The notes below the pieces were generated by a model, which had not been told where the DNA came from, did no database searches, and saw only the letters and a program-made list of their open reading frames with translations. Below are positions 1-6,641 of a stretch of 8,046 bases of DNA, in pieces. Numbering within the stretch: position 1 is the stretch's first letter; each line of letters opens with the position of its first letter. The DNA comes from Deltaproteobacteria bacterium (GTDB lineage: Bacteria > Desulfobacterota > DSM-4660 > Desulfatiglandales > B25-G16). Location of the stretch: the NCBI GenBank assembly GCA_018400255.1, contig JAGYMO010000066.1, positions 1-8,046 of the forward strand, written 5' to 3'. Both the position numbers and the translations under genes were made by a program.

Positions 1-3
1 GGC

Positions 4-136
4 GGATAATACCAGCTGACAAATCAATGTGCAGAATTATCCCCGAGCTTCGGTAAGCCATAGTTATTCTCCCATAAACGCAGATTATGCAGTAGCCACC
101 TACTGCGGCCTGAAAAACCTTGTCCCGCCTTTGGCA
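4..136. other. Cluster of small stem-loops in the non-coding left edge
   Basis: This stretch has no convincing gene but several perfect inverted repeats. GGATAAT (4-10) pairs with ATTATCC (36-42). CCGA (43-46) pairs with TCGG (50-53) across a 3-nt loop. GCAGTAG (89-95) pairs with CTACTGC (100-106) across the 4-nt loop CCAC. GCC (128-130) pairs with GGC (134-136). None is followed by a T-run on either strand, so they do not look like intrinsic terminators. They could be the folded end of a mobile element cut by the window edge, a small structured RNA, or chance. The pairing is seen directly; any function is unknown. Confidence 0.4.
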
Positions 137-159
137 GAGATTGCTTTTCAACATATTTA

Positions 160-188
160 TTGATATATAGTTCATATTGGAATATTAT
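160..188 (+). promoter_or_regulatory. Probable sigma70-type promoter of the padR operon
   Basis: TTGATA at 160-165 matches the -35 consensus at five of six positions. TATTAT at 183-188 matches the -10 consensus at five of six, and the spacing is 17 bp. Transcription would begin near 195, about 20 nt before the PadR start codon at 215. A weak ribosome site, AGGGA (201-205), lies in between. The surrounding AT-rich sequence has several ATAT-type half-palindromes where an autoregulating PadR protein could bind, but I cannot define an operator. Confidence 0.55.
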
Positions 189-214
189 AGAATTGTATAT
201 AGGGATTATACGGC

Positions 215-748
215 ATGTCATTTAAACTCGAACCACATTGTGCCCTCCTCGGGATACTCATGAATAAACCAAAGCATGGCTATGAGGTGGAGGCATATCT
301 TTCATCTAAGATGGACCAATTTTGGCATCTTAGTATGAGCCAAGTCTATGCCCTGTTAAAGAGAATTGAGAAAACCGGCCTTGCTGTATCAAGCGAGCAA
401 AAACATGGCAATAGACCAAATAAAAGGGTATTTTCTATTACAGAGACTGGTAGAGAAAAATTTTTTGAGTGGGTTTATTCCCCTGTAAAACACTTGCGTG
501 ACTTGCGGGTAGAGCTTTTAGCAAAGCTTTTTTTTATAAAAGAGCTAAAACTTACAGGAGGTTTTTCGTTTATTGAAAAACAGGTTGAGGTACTAGAAGA
601 CAAATTGAGTTTGATAGAAAGATCAAAAGGTAGAAATCAGGATGAATTTCAAGCCCTTTTATATTCTTACAAGATTGGTCAAATCAGGTCTGCTCTTAGC
701 TGGTTAAAGGAGTGCAAGGCTTATTTTTATTCAGATACGCTAAAATGA
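215..748 (+). CDS. PadR-family transcriptional regulator
   Basis: The 177-residue product is a PadR-type winged-helix DNA-binding protein, the usual length for the subgroup with a C-terminal helical dimerisation region. Residues about 9-85 carry the PadR domain: the opening ALLGILMNKPKHGYEV helix, the recognition region around SMSQVYALLKRIEKTGLA (40-57), and the wing ending in RVFSITETGREKFFEW (71-86). The rest (about 95-170) is helical and charged, as in Vir-type PadR C-terminal domains. PadR proteins are generally repressors released by small aromatic or other ligands; the ligand here is unknown. The gene is preceded by a good promoter and its stop overlaps the start of the next gene (ATGA, 745-748), so it is probably co-transcribed with the nucleotidyltransferase and may regulate itself and the cofactor genes downstream. 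Confidence 0.92.
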   Translation: MSFKLEPHCALLGILMNKPKHGYEVEAYLSSKMDQFWHLSMSQVYALLKRIEKTGLAVSSEQKHGNRPNKRVFSITETGREKFFEWVYSPVKHLRDLRVELLAKLFFIKELKLTGGFSFIEKQVEVLEDKLSLIERSKGRNQDEFQALLYSYKIGQIRSALSWLKECKAYFYSDTLK

Positions 749-1425
749 TAAAATCTATTCCAGGTATTCTATTGGCCTCAGGTTTGTCCACACGTTTTGG
801 CTCTGAAAAACTTCTCGTTCATCTTCCAACAGGCGAGAGACTTTTAGAGAGATCACTCAAGATACATCTACAAAGTAAAATTGCACCACTTGTGATAGTA
901 ATTTCCCCAAAGTTGGCGAAAATTATTTTAAAAGACAGGGACTTTCTTCAAGTTTATCGATTAAGGGCCATGGAATATGGGGATTTTTGGTATAGCCTTG
1001 AAAGTAAGTGGGGTAATGGGCGCTTAATTATTAATGAGGATTTTCAAAAGGGAATTTCCTCTTCTCTACGCAGGGGCCTGTTCTGCCTTACGGATGAGGA
1101 AAAGGATAAGGGGCTATTAGTTTCCCTTGCAGACCTGCCTCTCTTGACATCAGGGGAGATTGATTTTCTTATTGACCAATTTCTGATAAAGCCTGATGGG
1201 ATCTTGCTGCCTGTATACGAAAACCTTCCAGGCCACCCAGTTATTATTGATTTTAAAAGATTTAAGAATGAGATTTTAATGATTAAGGGAGATGTTGGAT
1301 TGAGTGTTATTGTCAGAAAATACCCCGCGGCTGTAAAAAAGATGCCATGGAGGAGTAATTCAGTTATCCGAGATATAGACAATAAGAAAGATTTAGAGAA
1401 ATTTAGAGGAGGTTGCTTGCGATAG
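745..1425 (+). CDS. MocA/MobA-like molybdenum cofactor nucleotidyltransferase
   Basis: The 226-residue product belongs to the MobA-like NTP-transferase family (GT-A-like fold), which attaches CMP or GMP to molybdopterin cofactor. The N-terminal nucleotide-binding signature is ASGLSTRFGSEKL (residues 11-23), with the conserved Arg17 and Lys22. GISSSLRRGL (103-112), the metal-binding acidic segment SLADLPLL (127-134, Asp130), GHPVIIDF (163-170) and the terminal RDIDNKKDL (209-217) are all in family order. ASG instead of MobA's LAGG, and GHPV instead of GxPxP, favour a MocA-type cytidylyltransferase serving xanthine-dehydrogenase-family hydroxylases. That subtype call is inference. A GTG at 712 in frame would add 11 residues, but ATG 745 is preferred because it puts the signature near the N-terminus and overlaps the padR stop as ATGA, suggesting translational coupling. 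No separate Shine-Dalgarno is visible. Confidence 0.85.
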   Translation: MIKSIPGILLASGLSTRFGSEKLLVHLPTGERLLERSLKIHLQSKIAPLVIVISPKLAKIILKDRDFLQVYRLRAMEYGDFWYSLESKWGNGRLIINEDFQKGISSSLRRGLFCLTDEEKDKGLLVSLADLPLLTSGEIDFLIDQFLIKPDGILLPVYENLPGHPVIIDFKRFKNEILMIKGDVGLSVIVRKYPAAVKKMPWRSNSVIRDIDNKKDLEKFRGGCLR

Positions 1426-1575
1426 CACAACAGATAATACTGCGCAAAGTATTTTTACCAGCACCACAATTTTGGTAATCGCCATATTATTTTCATTCTA
1501 AGCCAAAAAAGATTTTGGAATTGAGGAATATTGGCTGAGAAAACAGATAGATATATGCAGTAAGGATGATTTTTT
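1426..1575 (+). other. Intergenic gap with a weak hairpin
   Basis: This 150-bp gap separates the nucleotidyltransferase from the molybdopterin-binding protein gene. It contains a weak inverted repeat, TTACCA (1455-1460) with TGGTAA (1473-1478), without a following T-run, so it is not a convincing terminator. The ribosome site of the next gene is AAGGA (1562-1566), 9 nt before ATG 1576. I see no clear promoter, so read-through from upstream is possible. Confidence 0.4.
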
Positions 1576-2601
1576 ATGATTAAATTACGCATTCAGGAGG
1601 CCATTGGAAAACCTTTGGCCCATGATATCACAAGGATTGTCCCGGGAAAAAGTAAGGGGCCGGCCTTTAGAAGAGGTCATGTTGTAACTGCTGATGATAT
1701 ATCCCTATTGAAGGATATGGGCAAAAGCAATGTCTACGTTTTTGATATTGATAATGGATACATACATGAGGATGACGCCGCCAAGATGCTGGCTGATGCA
1801 TTTCAAAGGGAAGGATTTAGCCTTGAAGGTCCGAGGGAAGGAAGAATTAATATCAAGTGCCAGACTAAAGGGTTAATTAAAATTGATCTACATCTTTTAA
1901 AATATATTAACAGCTCAGAGATAGTAATATGTTCAACTATTCATCAAAATACGGTTTGTCTAAAGGGAATGGCCGTTGCTGCTACAAGGATCATCCCATT
2001 GGCAGTTAAGCAATCAGTCTTTTTTCCGTTAGTAAGAGAAATAAAAGAAAAAGGGCATCTCTTAAGGATACTCCCATTCTCAAAAAAAAAGGTAGGAGTT
2101 ATCGCTACAGGTGAGGAGGTTGCATCTGGAAGGACTGAGGACAATTCCTTTAAGGTGCTGTCACCAAAAATTGAAGCCCTTGGTGGAGCAATTGTACAAC
2201 AAGAAAAATGCCATGACATAAAAGAGGAAATAGCCGATTCTATTAAAGATATGTATGAAAATGGATGCGATGTCATTATAACGACGGGGGGGCTTTCTGT
2301 AGATGCAGATGATGTTACGCTTGAGGGAATAGTAATGTCTGGTGCAAAGCTCATATCGTATGGATCTCCAATCCTGCCTGGGGCCATGTTTGCTCTCGCC
2401 TATATGAATGATGTTCCCATCCTTGGCATACCTGCTGCACTTTATTATTATAAAGCAACAGTGCTCGATTTGTTTTTACCCAGGGCCATGAGTGGAGATA
2501 TTATAACTAGAGATGATATTGTTAACTTGGGACATGGCGGCTTATGCCTGAACTGCCCGGTTTGTAACTACCCTGTTTGCCCTTTTGGTAAGGGGGCTTA
2601 G
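1576..2601 (+). CDS. Molybdopterin-binding domain protein with Cys-rich C-terminus
   Basis: The 341-residue product carries a MoaB/MogA/MoeA-type molybdopterin-binding domain (about 172-302), marked by KKVGVIATGEEV (171-182), the region LSPKIEALGGAIV (195-207), IITTGGLSVDADD (234-246) with the TGG loop and acidic cluster, and GIPAALYYYKATVLDLFLP (284-302). The N-terminal 170 residues resemble the first part of MoeA-like proteins (GKPLAHDITRIVPG at 11-24; FRRGHVV at 31-37). The tail has Cys324, 327, 330 and 335 (CX2CX2CX4C), fit to bind a metal or Fe-S cluster and absent from ordinary MogA and MoeA. The likely role is handling or inserting molybdopterin cofactor for a Mo or W enzyme; the exact reaction is unknown. 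Its TAG stop overlaps the GTG start of the DUF364 gene by one base, arguing for coupled expression and a joint function. Confidence 0.87.
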   Translation: MIKLRIQEAIGKPLAHDITRIVPGKSKGPAFRRGHVVTADDISLLKDMGKSNVYVFDIDNGYIHEDDAAKMLADAFQREGFSLEGPREGRINIKCQTKGLIKIDLHLLKYINSSEIVICSTIHQNTVCLKGMAVAATRIIPLAVKQSVFFPLVREIKEKGHLLRILPFSKKKVGVIATGEEVASGRTEDNSFKVLSPKIEALGGAIVQQEKCHDIKEEIADSIKDMYENGCDVIITTGGLSVDADDVTLEGIVMSGAKLISYGSPILPGAMFALAYMNDVPILGIPAALYYYKATVLDLFLPRAMSGDIITRDDIVNLGHGGLCLNCPVCNYPVCPFGKGA

Positions 2602-3323
2602 TGGGCATACTTTTAAACACATTTATAGAAGAAATGAAAGGGATTATTAAACGTCATTCATTTGAGGGTGAGATGGTTTTAGTTTATGCGCGGCCGCTCA
2701 CTGCTGAAGAGGCTATAGGAAACCCGGAGCATAACGATTATCCATTGCTTAAAGGGAAAGAGCGAATAATGGAGGCGGTTTTTCAGGGTGTAAGTGGCCA
2801 TGCCTATTCAGATCACACTGGCAATTTTTCTGGCAGTATTGAACAGGTTATCAACCTGCCAATGGACAATAATTTTCACAGGGCCTTATTAATATCTACA
2901 TCCAATGCTATTTTAAGAAGCCTTGGCATTATCAAAAAAAGCCGCCACTGCAAGGATGATGCCCCGGTTAAATGCGCTAAATATCTGGTAGACGCGATTA
3001 CCCGGTTTTCTCCGAAACATATATGGATGATAGGTCACCAGCCAAGGCTTTTAGAGGAGATATCAAAAAATTTTGATGTGCGGATTACAGACAGAGATCC
3101 GGATAACATCGGAAAAGTAAAGTCAGGGGTTCTTATTGAGGATCCTGAGGAATTGGAAGGCATTATAGAGTGGTCAGATTTTATTTTTGCTACTGGCACA
3201 ACAATAGTAAATGATACTACAGATAGCTTTTTAGCGGACCTTCCAGTGATGTTCTACGGGATAACAATAAGTGGGGTAGCGAATATTTTGGGTCTAACCC
3301 ATTTTTGCCCATTAGGGAGATAA
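2601..3323 (+). CDS. DUF364 family protein, putative heavy-metal chelation domain
   Basis: The 240-residue product matches the DUF364 family, whose members have an enolase-N-like part followed by a Rossmann-like domain and are suspected from structure to bind metals or a cofactor. Family hallmarks are EEAIGNPEHNDYPLLKGKE (36-54), HAYSDHTGNF (67-76), the Rossmann strand-loop IWMIGHQPRLLEEI (141-154) followed by ITDRDPDNIGK (162-172), ATGTTIVNDTTD (197-208), and the ending YGITISGVANILGLTHFCP (219-237). No signal peptide is present, so it is cytosolic. Translation starts at GTG 2601 (reading TAGTG with the upstream stop), served by the AGGGGG run at 2591-2596. The pairing with a molybdopterin-binding protein suggests a part in Mo/W metal or cofactor handling; this is inference from context. 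Confidence 0.85.
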   Translation: MGILLNTFIEEMKGIIKRHSFEGEMVLVYARPLTAEEAIGNPEHNDYPLLKGKERIMEAVFQGVSGHAYSDHTGNFSGSIEQVINLPMDNNFHRALLISTSNAILRSLGIIKKSRHCKDDAPVKCAKYLVDAITRFSPKHIWMIGHQPRLLEEISKNFDVRITDRDPDNIGKVKSGVLIEDPEELEGIIEWSDFIFATGTTIVNDTTDSFLADLPVMFYGITISGVANILGLTHFCPLGR

Positions 3324-3566
3324 AGCATGATAAACTGTATTTACAAATACTGTCTAAATATCTTAATCAATTCCCGAATTAAATAACAAGACCCTTGATA
3401 AAGTATAGCTGATTGGTGTAATAATCATAATAAAGTTCAATGCAAGAAACACAGCAGAATTTAAAGCTGGGTTCTTAACTCAGGATGTACGGTTTTTTAT
3501 TATAAGGCTGAAAATATGAGCTAAATTTGACCAATGGGGTTTGCAAATAGTATAAATATTTAAATA
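3324..3566. other. Gene-free AT-rich spacer
   Basis: This left half of a 424-bp gene-free stretch holds no convincing reading frame, tRNA or terminator. The only structure I see is an imperfect inverted repeat, CAAGAAACACAGC followed about 10 nt later by GCTGGGTTCTT (about 3443-3479), with mismatches and no T-run directly after it. TTGATA at 3395-3400 resembles a -35 box, but no good -10 stands at the right distance. The remaining part of the gap is the palindromic element at 3567-3770. Confidence 0.4.
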
Positions 3567-3770
3567 TGACAAACTCGTAAAAAGTCTTTTGCGAGCGATT
3601 TTGGCCACTTTTGGAAATAGATTCATGAAAATGCTGAGCGGTAATCCCGCTGCAAGCGGGACAAATTGTTTGAGGCCTTTAGGCCGAGTTTTTGGAATTT
3701 AGCGAAGCATTTGATGAATCCCAAAATGGGCATTATGAGCGAGTAAAATGACTTTTTACGAAACCATCAA
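3567..3770. mobile_element. MITE-like imperfect palindromic element
   Basis: About 204 bp form one large imperfect palindrome. The ends carry a perfect 12-bp inverted repeat, TCGTAAAAAGTC (3575-3586) and GACTTTTTACGA (3750-3761), inside broader similarity beginning TGA at each outer edge. Further in, TTTTGG (3609-3614) answers CCAAAA (3721-3726), and GATTCATGAAAATGCT (3620-3635) answers AGCATTTGATGAATC (3706-3720) with one extra base and one mismatch. The centre contains the hairpins CCCGCT-gca-AGCGGG (3646-3660) and GGCC-TTTA-GGCC (3674-3685). It has no coding capacity. A TA dinucleotide stands just outside each end (3565-3566, 3771-3772), compatible with TA target duplication but weak evidence in AT-rich DNA. 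I recall similar ends as dispersed repeats in Desulfobacterota genomes; this is unverified. Confidence 0.72.
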
Positions 3771-4458
3771 TAATAGTAGATCAAAGATGATTGAGAAAAG
3801 CTTATTTGATGCGGGGGCTGATAAATATGATCAGCAAAGAATAATGGTCATTCCCTGTTTTAATGATTTCTACCAAACCACTGTTAATCTGGTTCCCTTT
3901 AATAGGGACGAATCGTTCACGTTTCTTGATTTAGGCGCGGGGACAGGCTTGCTTACATCTTTTATTATAAATTTTTTCCCAAATGCTAAAGGCACACTGA
4001 TAGATGTTTCTGAAAAAATGATGGAAAAGGCTATGAGGCGTTTTTCATCAAACGATAGGGTTAATTTTTTAAAGGGCGATTATTATAATGACCCACTTCC
4101 GGGTCAGTATAACCTTATAGTTTCAGCTATGTCTATACATCACCTTTCCGATGATGAGAAAATATCACTCTATCAGAGGATATATGAGGGACTTAAGGGT
4201 AAAGGGATATTTATTAATGCGGATCTCGTAAAGGGAGAAACCCCAAATACGGAAAGGAATTATCAGATTATGTGGATGGATTGGATCAAAAAAGCAGGTC
4301 TGAGCAAAGAGGAACTGGCAGGGATAATTGAAAGAATGAAATATGACAGACCATCCGGGCTTGGAGCTCAGATGCAGTGGTTGAAGGACATTGGATTTCT
4401 TGACGTAGATTGTTATTATAAATATTATAACTTTGCTGTTTTTTCAGGGCTAAAATAG
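3748..4458 (+). CDS. Class I SAM-dependent methyltransferase
   Basis: The 236-residue reading frame encodes a Rossmann-fold methyltransferase. Motif I is TFLDLGAGTGLLTSFI (58-73), the SAM-ribose acidic residue is in TLIDVSEKMMEKA (83-95), the adenine-contact region is VNFLKGDYYND (105-115), and motif IV with post-region is YNLIVSAMSIHHLSDDEK (121-138). The substrate is unknown; the KYDQQRIMVIPCF opening (26-38) is typical of small stand-alone methyltransferases. The start is ambiguous: ATG 3748 lies inside the terminal inverted repeat of the palindromic element, so the first 7-8 residues (MTFYETIN) are repeat-encoded. ATG 3787 (Met14, beginning MIEKSLFDAGADKYD) places the family's conserved opening nearer the N-terminus and may be the original start. 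Neither has a strong ribosome site. The gene ends 34 bp before the DUF1847 gene and is probably co-transcribed with it. Confidence 0.88.
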   Translation: MTFYETINNSRSKMIEKSLFDAGADKYDQQRIMVIPCFNDFYQTTVNLVPFNRDESFTFLDLGAGTGLLTSFIINFFPNAKGTLIDVSEKMMEKAMRRFSSNDRVNFLKGDYYNDPLPGQYNLIVSAMSIHHLSDDEKISLYQRIYEGLKGKGIFINADLVKGETPNTERNYQIMWMDWIKKAGLSKEELAGIIERMKYDRPSGLGAQMQWLKDIGFLDVDCYYKYYNFAVFSGLK

Positions 4459-4492
4459 GTTAGATTTTTTATTTAAATAAGTAAGAGAAAGA

Positions 4493-5227
4493 ATGACAGA
4501 TAAACACGTGATAATTCCTCGATGTGCTGAGTGTAAAGTGAAAGATAAAATTTGTACTCAGGAAGATGGCCATGGGCCGGAGTTTTGCCCTACTATAAAT
4601 TTCAGTGATGTGGTTCAAGAATCGCTTGTGGAATACAAAAGGGCAGAGATTGCAAATTTTGCTCGCTATGCCACGATACAAGAGGGCGAATGTTATGCAA
4701 ACAGGGGGATAAAGAAACCCTATGTTGTATATCCCACAAAGACCAGAGTTCAGGAAACTATTGAATTTTCCAATAAGATGGGCTTTCACAGACTTGGTGT
4801 AGCCTTTTGTGGGGGTCTAAGAAATGAGGCTGGAATCTTATCTGAAATATTGAAGGCGCAAGGATTTGAAGTAGTCTCTGTTATTTGTATGGTAGGTAGA
4901 ACACCCAAGGAAGTCATTGGTATAAATGAAGACCAAAAGGTAAATATCGGGGAGTTTGAGTCAATGTGTAGCCCTATCGCGCAGGCAAAAATCCTAAATA
5001 GGGTAAAGACGGATTTTAATATTGTGTTTGGATTATGTGTAGGGCATGACTCTCTTTTTATGAGGTATTCTGATGCCCTATGTACAACATTGGTGACAAA
5101 GGACAGGGTGACAGGCCATAATCCGTTAGCAGCCCTCAATATGTATAATTCTTACTATAGAAGGTTGAAGGAGGAGAAATTTTTGGAGGGCGGAAGAGTC
5201 GATGTAAAGGTTGAAAGAACTACATAG
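4493..5227 (+). CDS. DUF1847 family cysteine-rich putative metal-binding protein
   Basis: The 244-residue product matches DUF1847, a family in anaerobes described as predicted metal-binding. The N-terminal cysteines are Cys11, Cys14, Cys21 and Cys32 (CX2CX6CX10CP), a plausible Zn or Fe-S site. Further family features are VAFCGGLRNEAGILSEIL (103-120), the MCSPIAQAKILN segment (158-169), FGLCVGHDSLF (179-189, Cys182 and His185), and VTGHNPLAALN (206-216). It has no signal peptide and is presumably cytosolic. The function is unknown. Its position next to a methyltransferase, and in the same neighbourhood as DUF364 and molybdopterin genes, is compatible with metal or cofactor handling. The ribosome site is weak (AAGAGAAAG just before the ATG); spacing to the following gene is 46 bp. 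Confidence 0.87.
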   Translation: MTDKHVIIPRCAECKVKDKICTQEDGHGPEFCPTINFSDVVQESLVEYKRAEIANFARYATIQEGECYANRGIKKPYVVYPTKTRVQETIEFSNKMGFHRLGVAFCGGLRNEAGILSEILKAQGFEVVSVICMVGRTPKEVIGINEDQKVNIGEFESMCSPIAQAKILNRVKTDFNIVFGLCVGHDSLFMRYSDALCTTLVTKDRVTGHNPLAALNMYNSYYRRLKEEKFLEGGRVDVKVERTT

Positions 5228-5273
5228 ATAGGCATTTTACATATGATTACCAAAGGTTTTTAAGGATTGGATC

Positions 5274-6641
5274 ATGGGAGATATTATTGAAAAGTTAATA
5301 AGGCATATATCAAAAACAGACTATGATAGTCTTCCTCACGAGGTAATTACAGAAACGAAAAAATATATTCTTGACACGATTGGTGTCGGGCTTGCAGGTG
5401 TAAATGAGCCAGGGTGTAAAGAAGTGGTAGATCTGGTGAAGGCCTGGTCAACAAATGAAAGAGGATCCACCATCATGTTCTACGGCGGGAAGGTTTCTCC
5501 ATCGGATGCTGCCTTTGCAAACAGCGTTATGATGCATGCCCTTGATTTTGATGATACGCTGGATAGTTCAGCCATACATTTACATGTTTCCTCCTTACCT
5601 GCGGCCCTTGCAATGGCGGAAATTTCAAATGGAGTTAGCGGAAAGCAATTGATAGCAGCGGTTGCGATAGGTGTTGACATAACATATAGGATTGCAGCGG
5701 CCATACAATCACCTTTATCTTGGATACGAACGGCAACCTGCGGCTCTTTTGGTGCTGCAGCATCTGCTGCAAAGATTTTGAACGGTGGGGAAAAGCAGAT
5801 AGCAAATGCACTTGGTGTTGTCTATAGTCAAACATCGGGTAACGCTCAGTGTCTTGTTGATGGTGGCCTGGTTAAAAGAATGCAGCCGGCTTTTTCTGCA
5901 AAGAATGGGGTTCTAAGCGCTGCATTAGGTTTTAGGGGAGTTACAGGCGCCACTCATGTACTGGAAGGAGAATACGGTTTTTTTAAGCTTTATGAAAGAG
6001 GTGAGGTAAGGCCTGAAAGAGTTACAGAAAGGCTGGGTGAGCATTTTGGAGTGATGGAATTAAGCATAAAACCATACCCTTGTTGCAGAATGACACATTC
6101 ATCGATAGATGCTGCATTGGAGTTATGTAAATCCCACAAGATTGATTCAGAAAAAATTGATGAGGTATTGGTTTATACCTCTAAAATGGTCTTCGACATG
6201 GTAGGCTCTCCATTTAAACTAAGGGATAATCCTCAGGTTGATGCACAGTTTAGCATACCCTATACGGTGGCATTAGCATTGGAGGGGGGTGCTGTTACGC
6301 TCAATGATTTTATATCAGAAACAATCAAGGATAGAACCGCTACAGTGCAGCTTAGCAAAAAGGTCAAGGTACTTATAGCCCCTGAGCTTTCTGAAAAGGA
6401 TATATCTATTTCAGACGTGACTGTAAAAATGCTCGATGGGCATTCTTTTTCACACAGGGTGAATGCACCGAAAGGCAGCCCTTCAAGGCCTATGACATTT
6501 GATGAATGCTATATCAAATTCAAACAATGTCTAGACTATTCGCACAATAAATCTGTCATAGAAAAGGGCGAGTCCTTATCTGACTTTATTTTTAATTTAG
6601 AGAAGAAGAAGGACATACGAGATTTATTTGAATATTTGTAG
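5274..6641 (+). CDS. MmgE/PrpD family protein
   Basis: The 455-residue product is a full-length member of the MmgE/PrpD family, which includes 2-methylcitrate dehydratase, cis-aconitate decarboxylase and iminodisuccinate epimerase. The all-helical N-terminal domain carries HALDFDDTLDSSAIHLHVSS (88-107), with the conserved Asp-rich active-site segment and His104, followed by PAALAMAE (109-116). QPAFSAKNGVLSAALGFRGVTGATHVLEGEYGFF (204-237) and KPYPCCRMTHSSIDAALEL (266-284) are family signatures, and FSIPYTVALALEGGAVTLNDF (326-346) leads into the C-terminal alpha/beta domain. The substrate cannot be told from sequence; DFDD...HLHVSS rather than a textbook PrpD context argues against calling it methylcitrate dehydratase, and no prpB or prpC lies nearby. 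The ribosome site AAGGA (5262-5266) stands 7 nt before ATG 5274. It is probably in the same transcript as the methyltransferase and DUF1847 genes. Confidence 0.92.
   Translation: MGDIIEKLIRHISKTDYDSLPHEVITETKKYILDTIGVGLAGVNEPGCKEVVDLVKAWSTNERGSTIMFYGGKVSPSDAAFANSVMMHALDFDDTLDSSAIHLHVSSLPAALAMAEISNGVSGKQLIAAVAIGVDITYRIAAAIQSPLSWIRTATCGSFGAAASAAKILNGGEKQIANALGVVYSQTSGNAQCLVDGGLVKRMQPAFSAKNGVLSAALGFRGVTGATHVLEGEYGFFKLYERGEVRPERVTERLGEHFGVMELSIKPYPCCRMTHSSIDAALELCKSHKIDSEKIDEVLVYTSKMVFDMVGSPFKLRDNPQVDAQFSIPYTVALALEGGAVTLNDFISETIKDRTATVQLSKKVKVLIAPELSEKDISISDVTVKMLDGHSFSHRVNAPKGSPSRPMTFDECYIKFKQCLDYSHNKSVIEKGESLSDFIFNLEKKKDIRDLFEYL

Noticed and set aside
24..221. 65-codon minus-strand reading frame at the left edge
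   Set aside because: No family resemblance, no ribosome site, and it spans the stem-loops and the promoter of the PadR gene; probably non-coding.
712..744. In-frame GTG start for the nucleotidyltransferase, 11 codons upstream
   Set aside because: The purine-rich AAAGGA directly abuts the GTG, the extra residues are unlike the family, and ATG 745 gives the usual N-terminus and an ATGA overlap.
1044..1430. 128-codon minus-strand frame opposite the nucleotidyltransferase
   Set aside because: Shadow of a well-supported + strand gene; the protein has no recognisable motif.
1413..1478. Short TTG-initiated frame of 21 codons behind AGAGGAGG
   Set aside because: It overlaps the end of the nucleotidyltransferase, is very short, and resembles nothing I know; the purine run also encodes the Arg-Gly-Gly of the upstream protein.
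1944..2387. 147-codon minus-strand frame opposite the molybdopterin-binding protein
   Set aside because: Low-complexity Ser/Thr-rich shadow of the conserved domain on the + strand.
3646..3660. GC-rich hairpin as an intrinsic terminator for the DUF364 gene
   Set aside because: No T-run follows on either strand at the right distance, it lies over 300 bp from the stop, and it is explained as the centre of the palindromic element.
4786..5139. 117-codon minus-strand frame opposite DUF1847, and similar frames at 4469-4789, 5480-5704, 5635-5835 and 7104-7385
   Set aside because: All are antisense to recognised conserved proteins and show no motif or ribosome site of their own.
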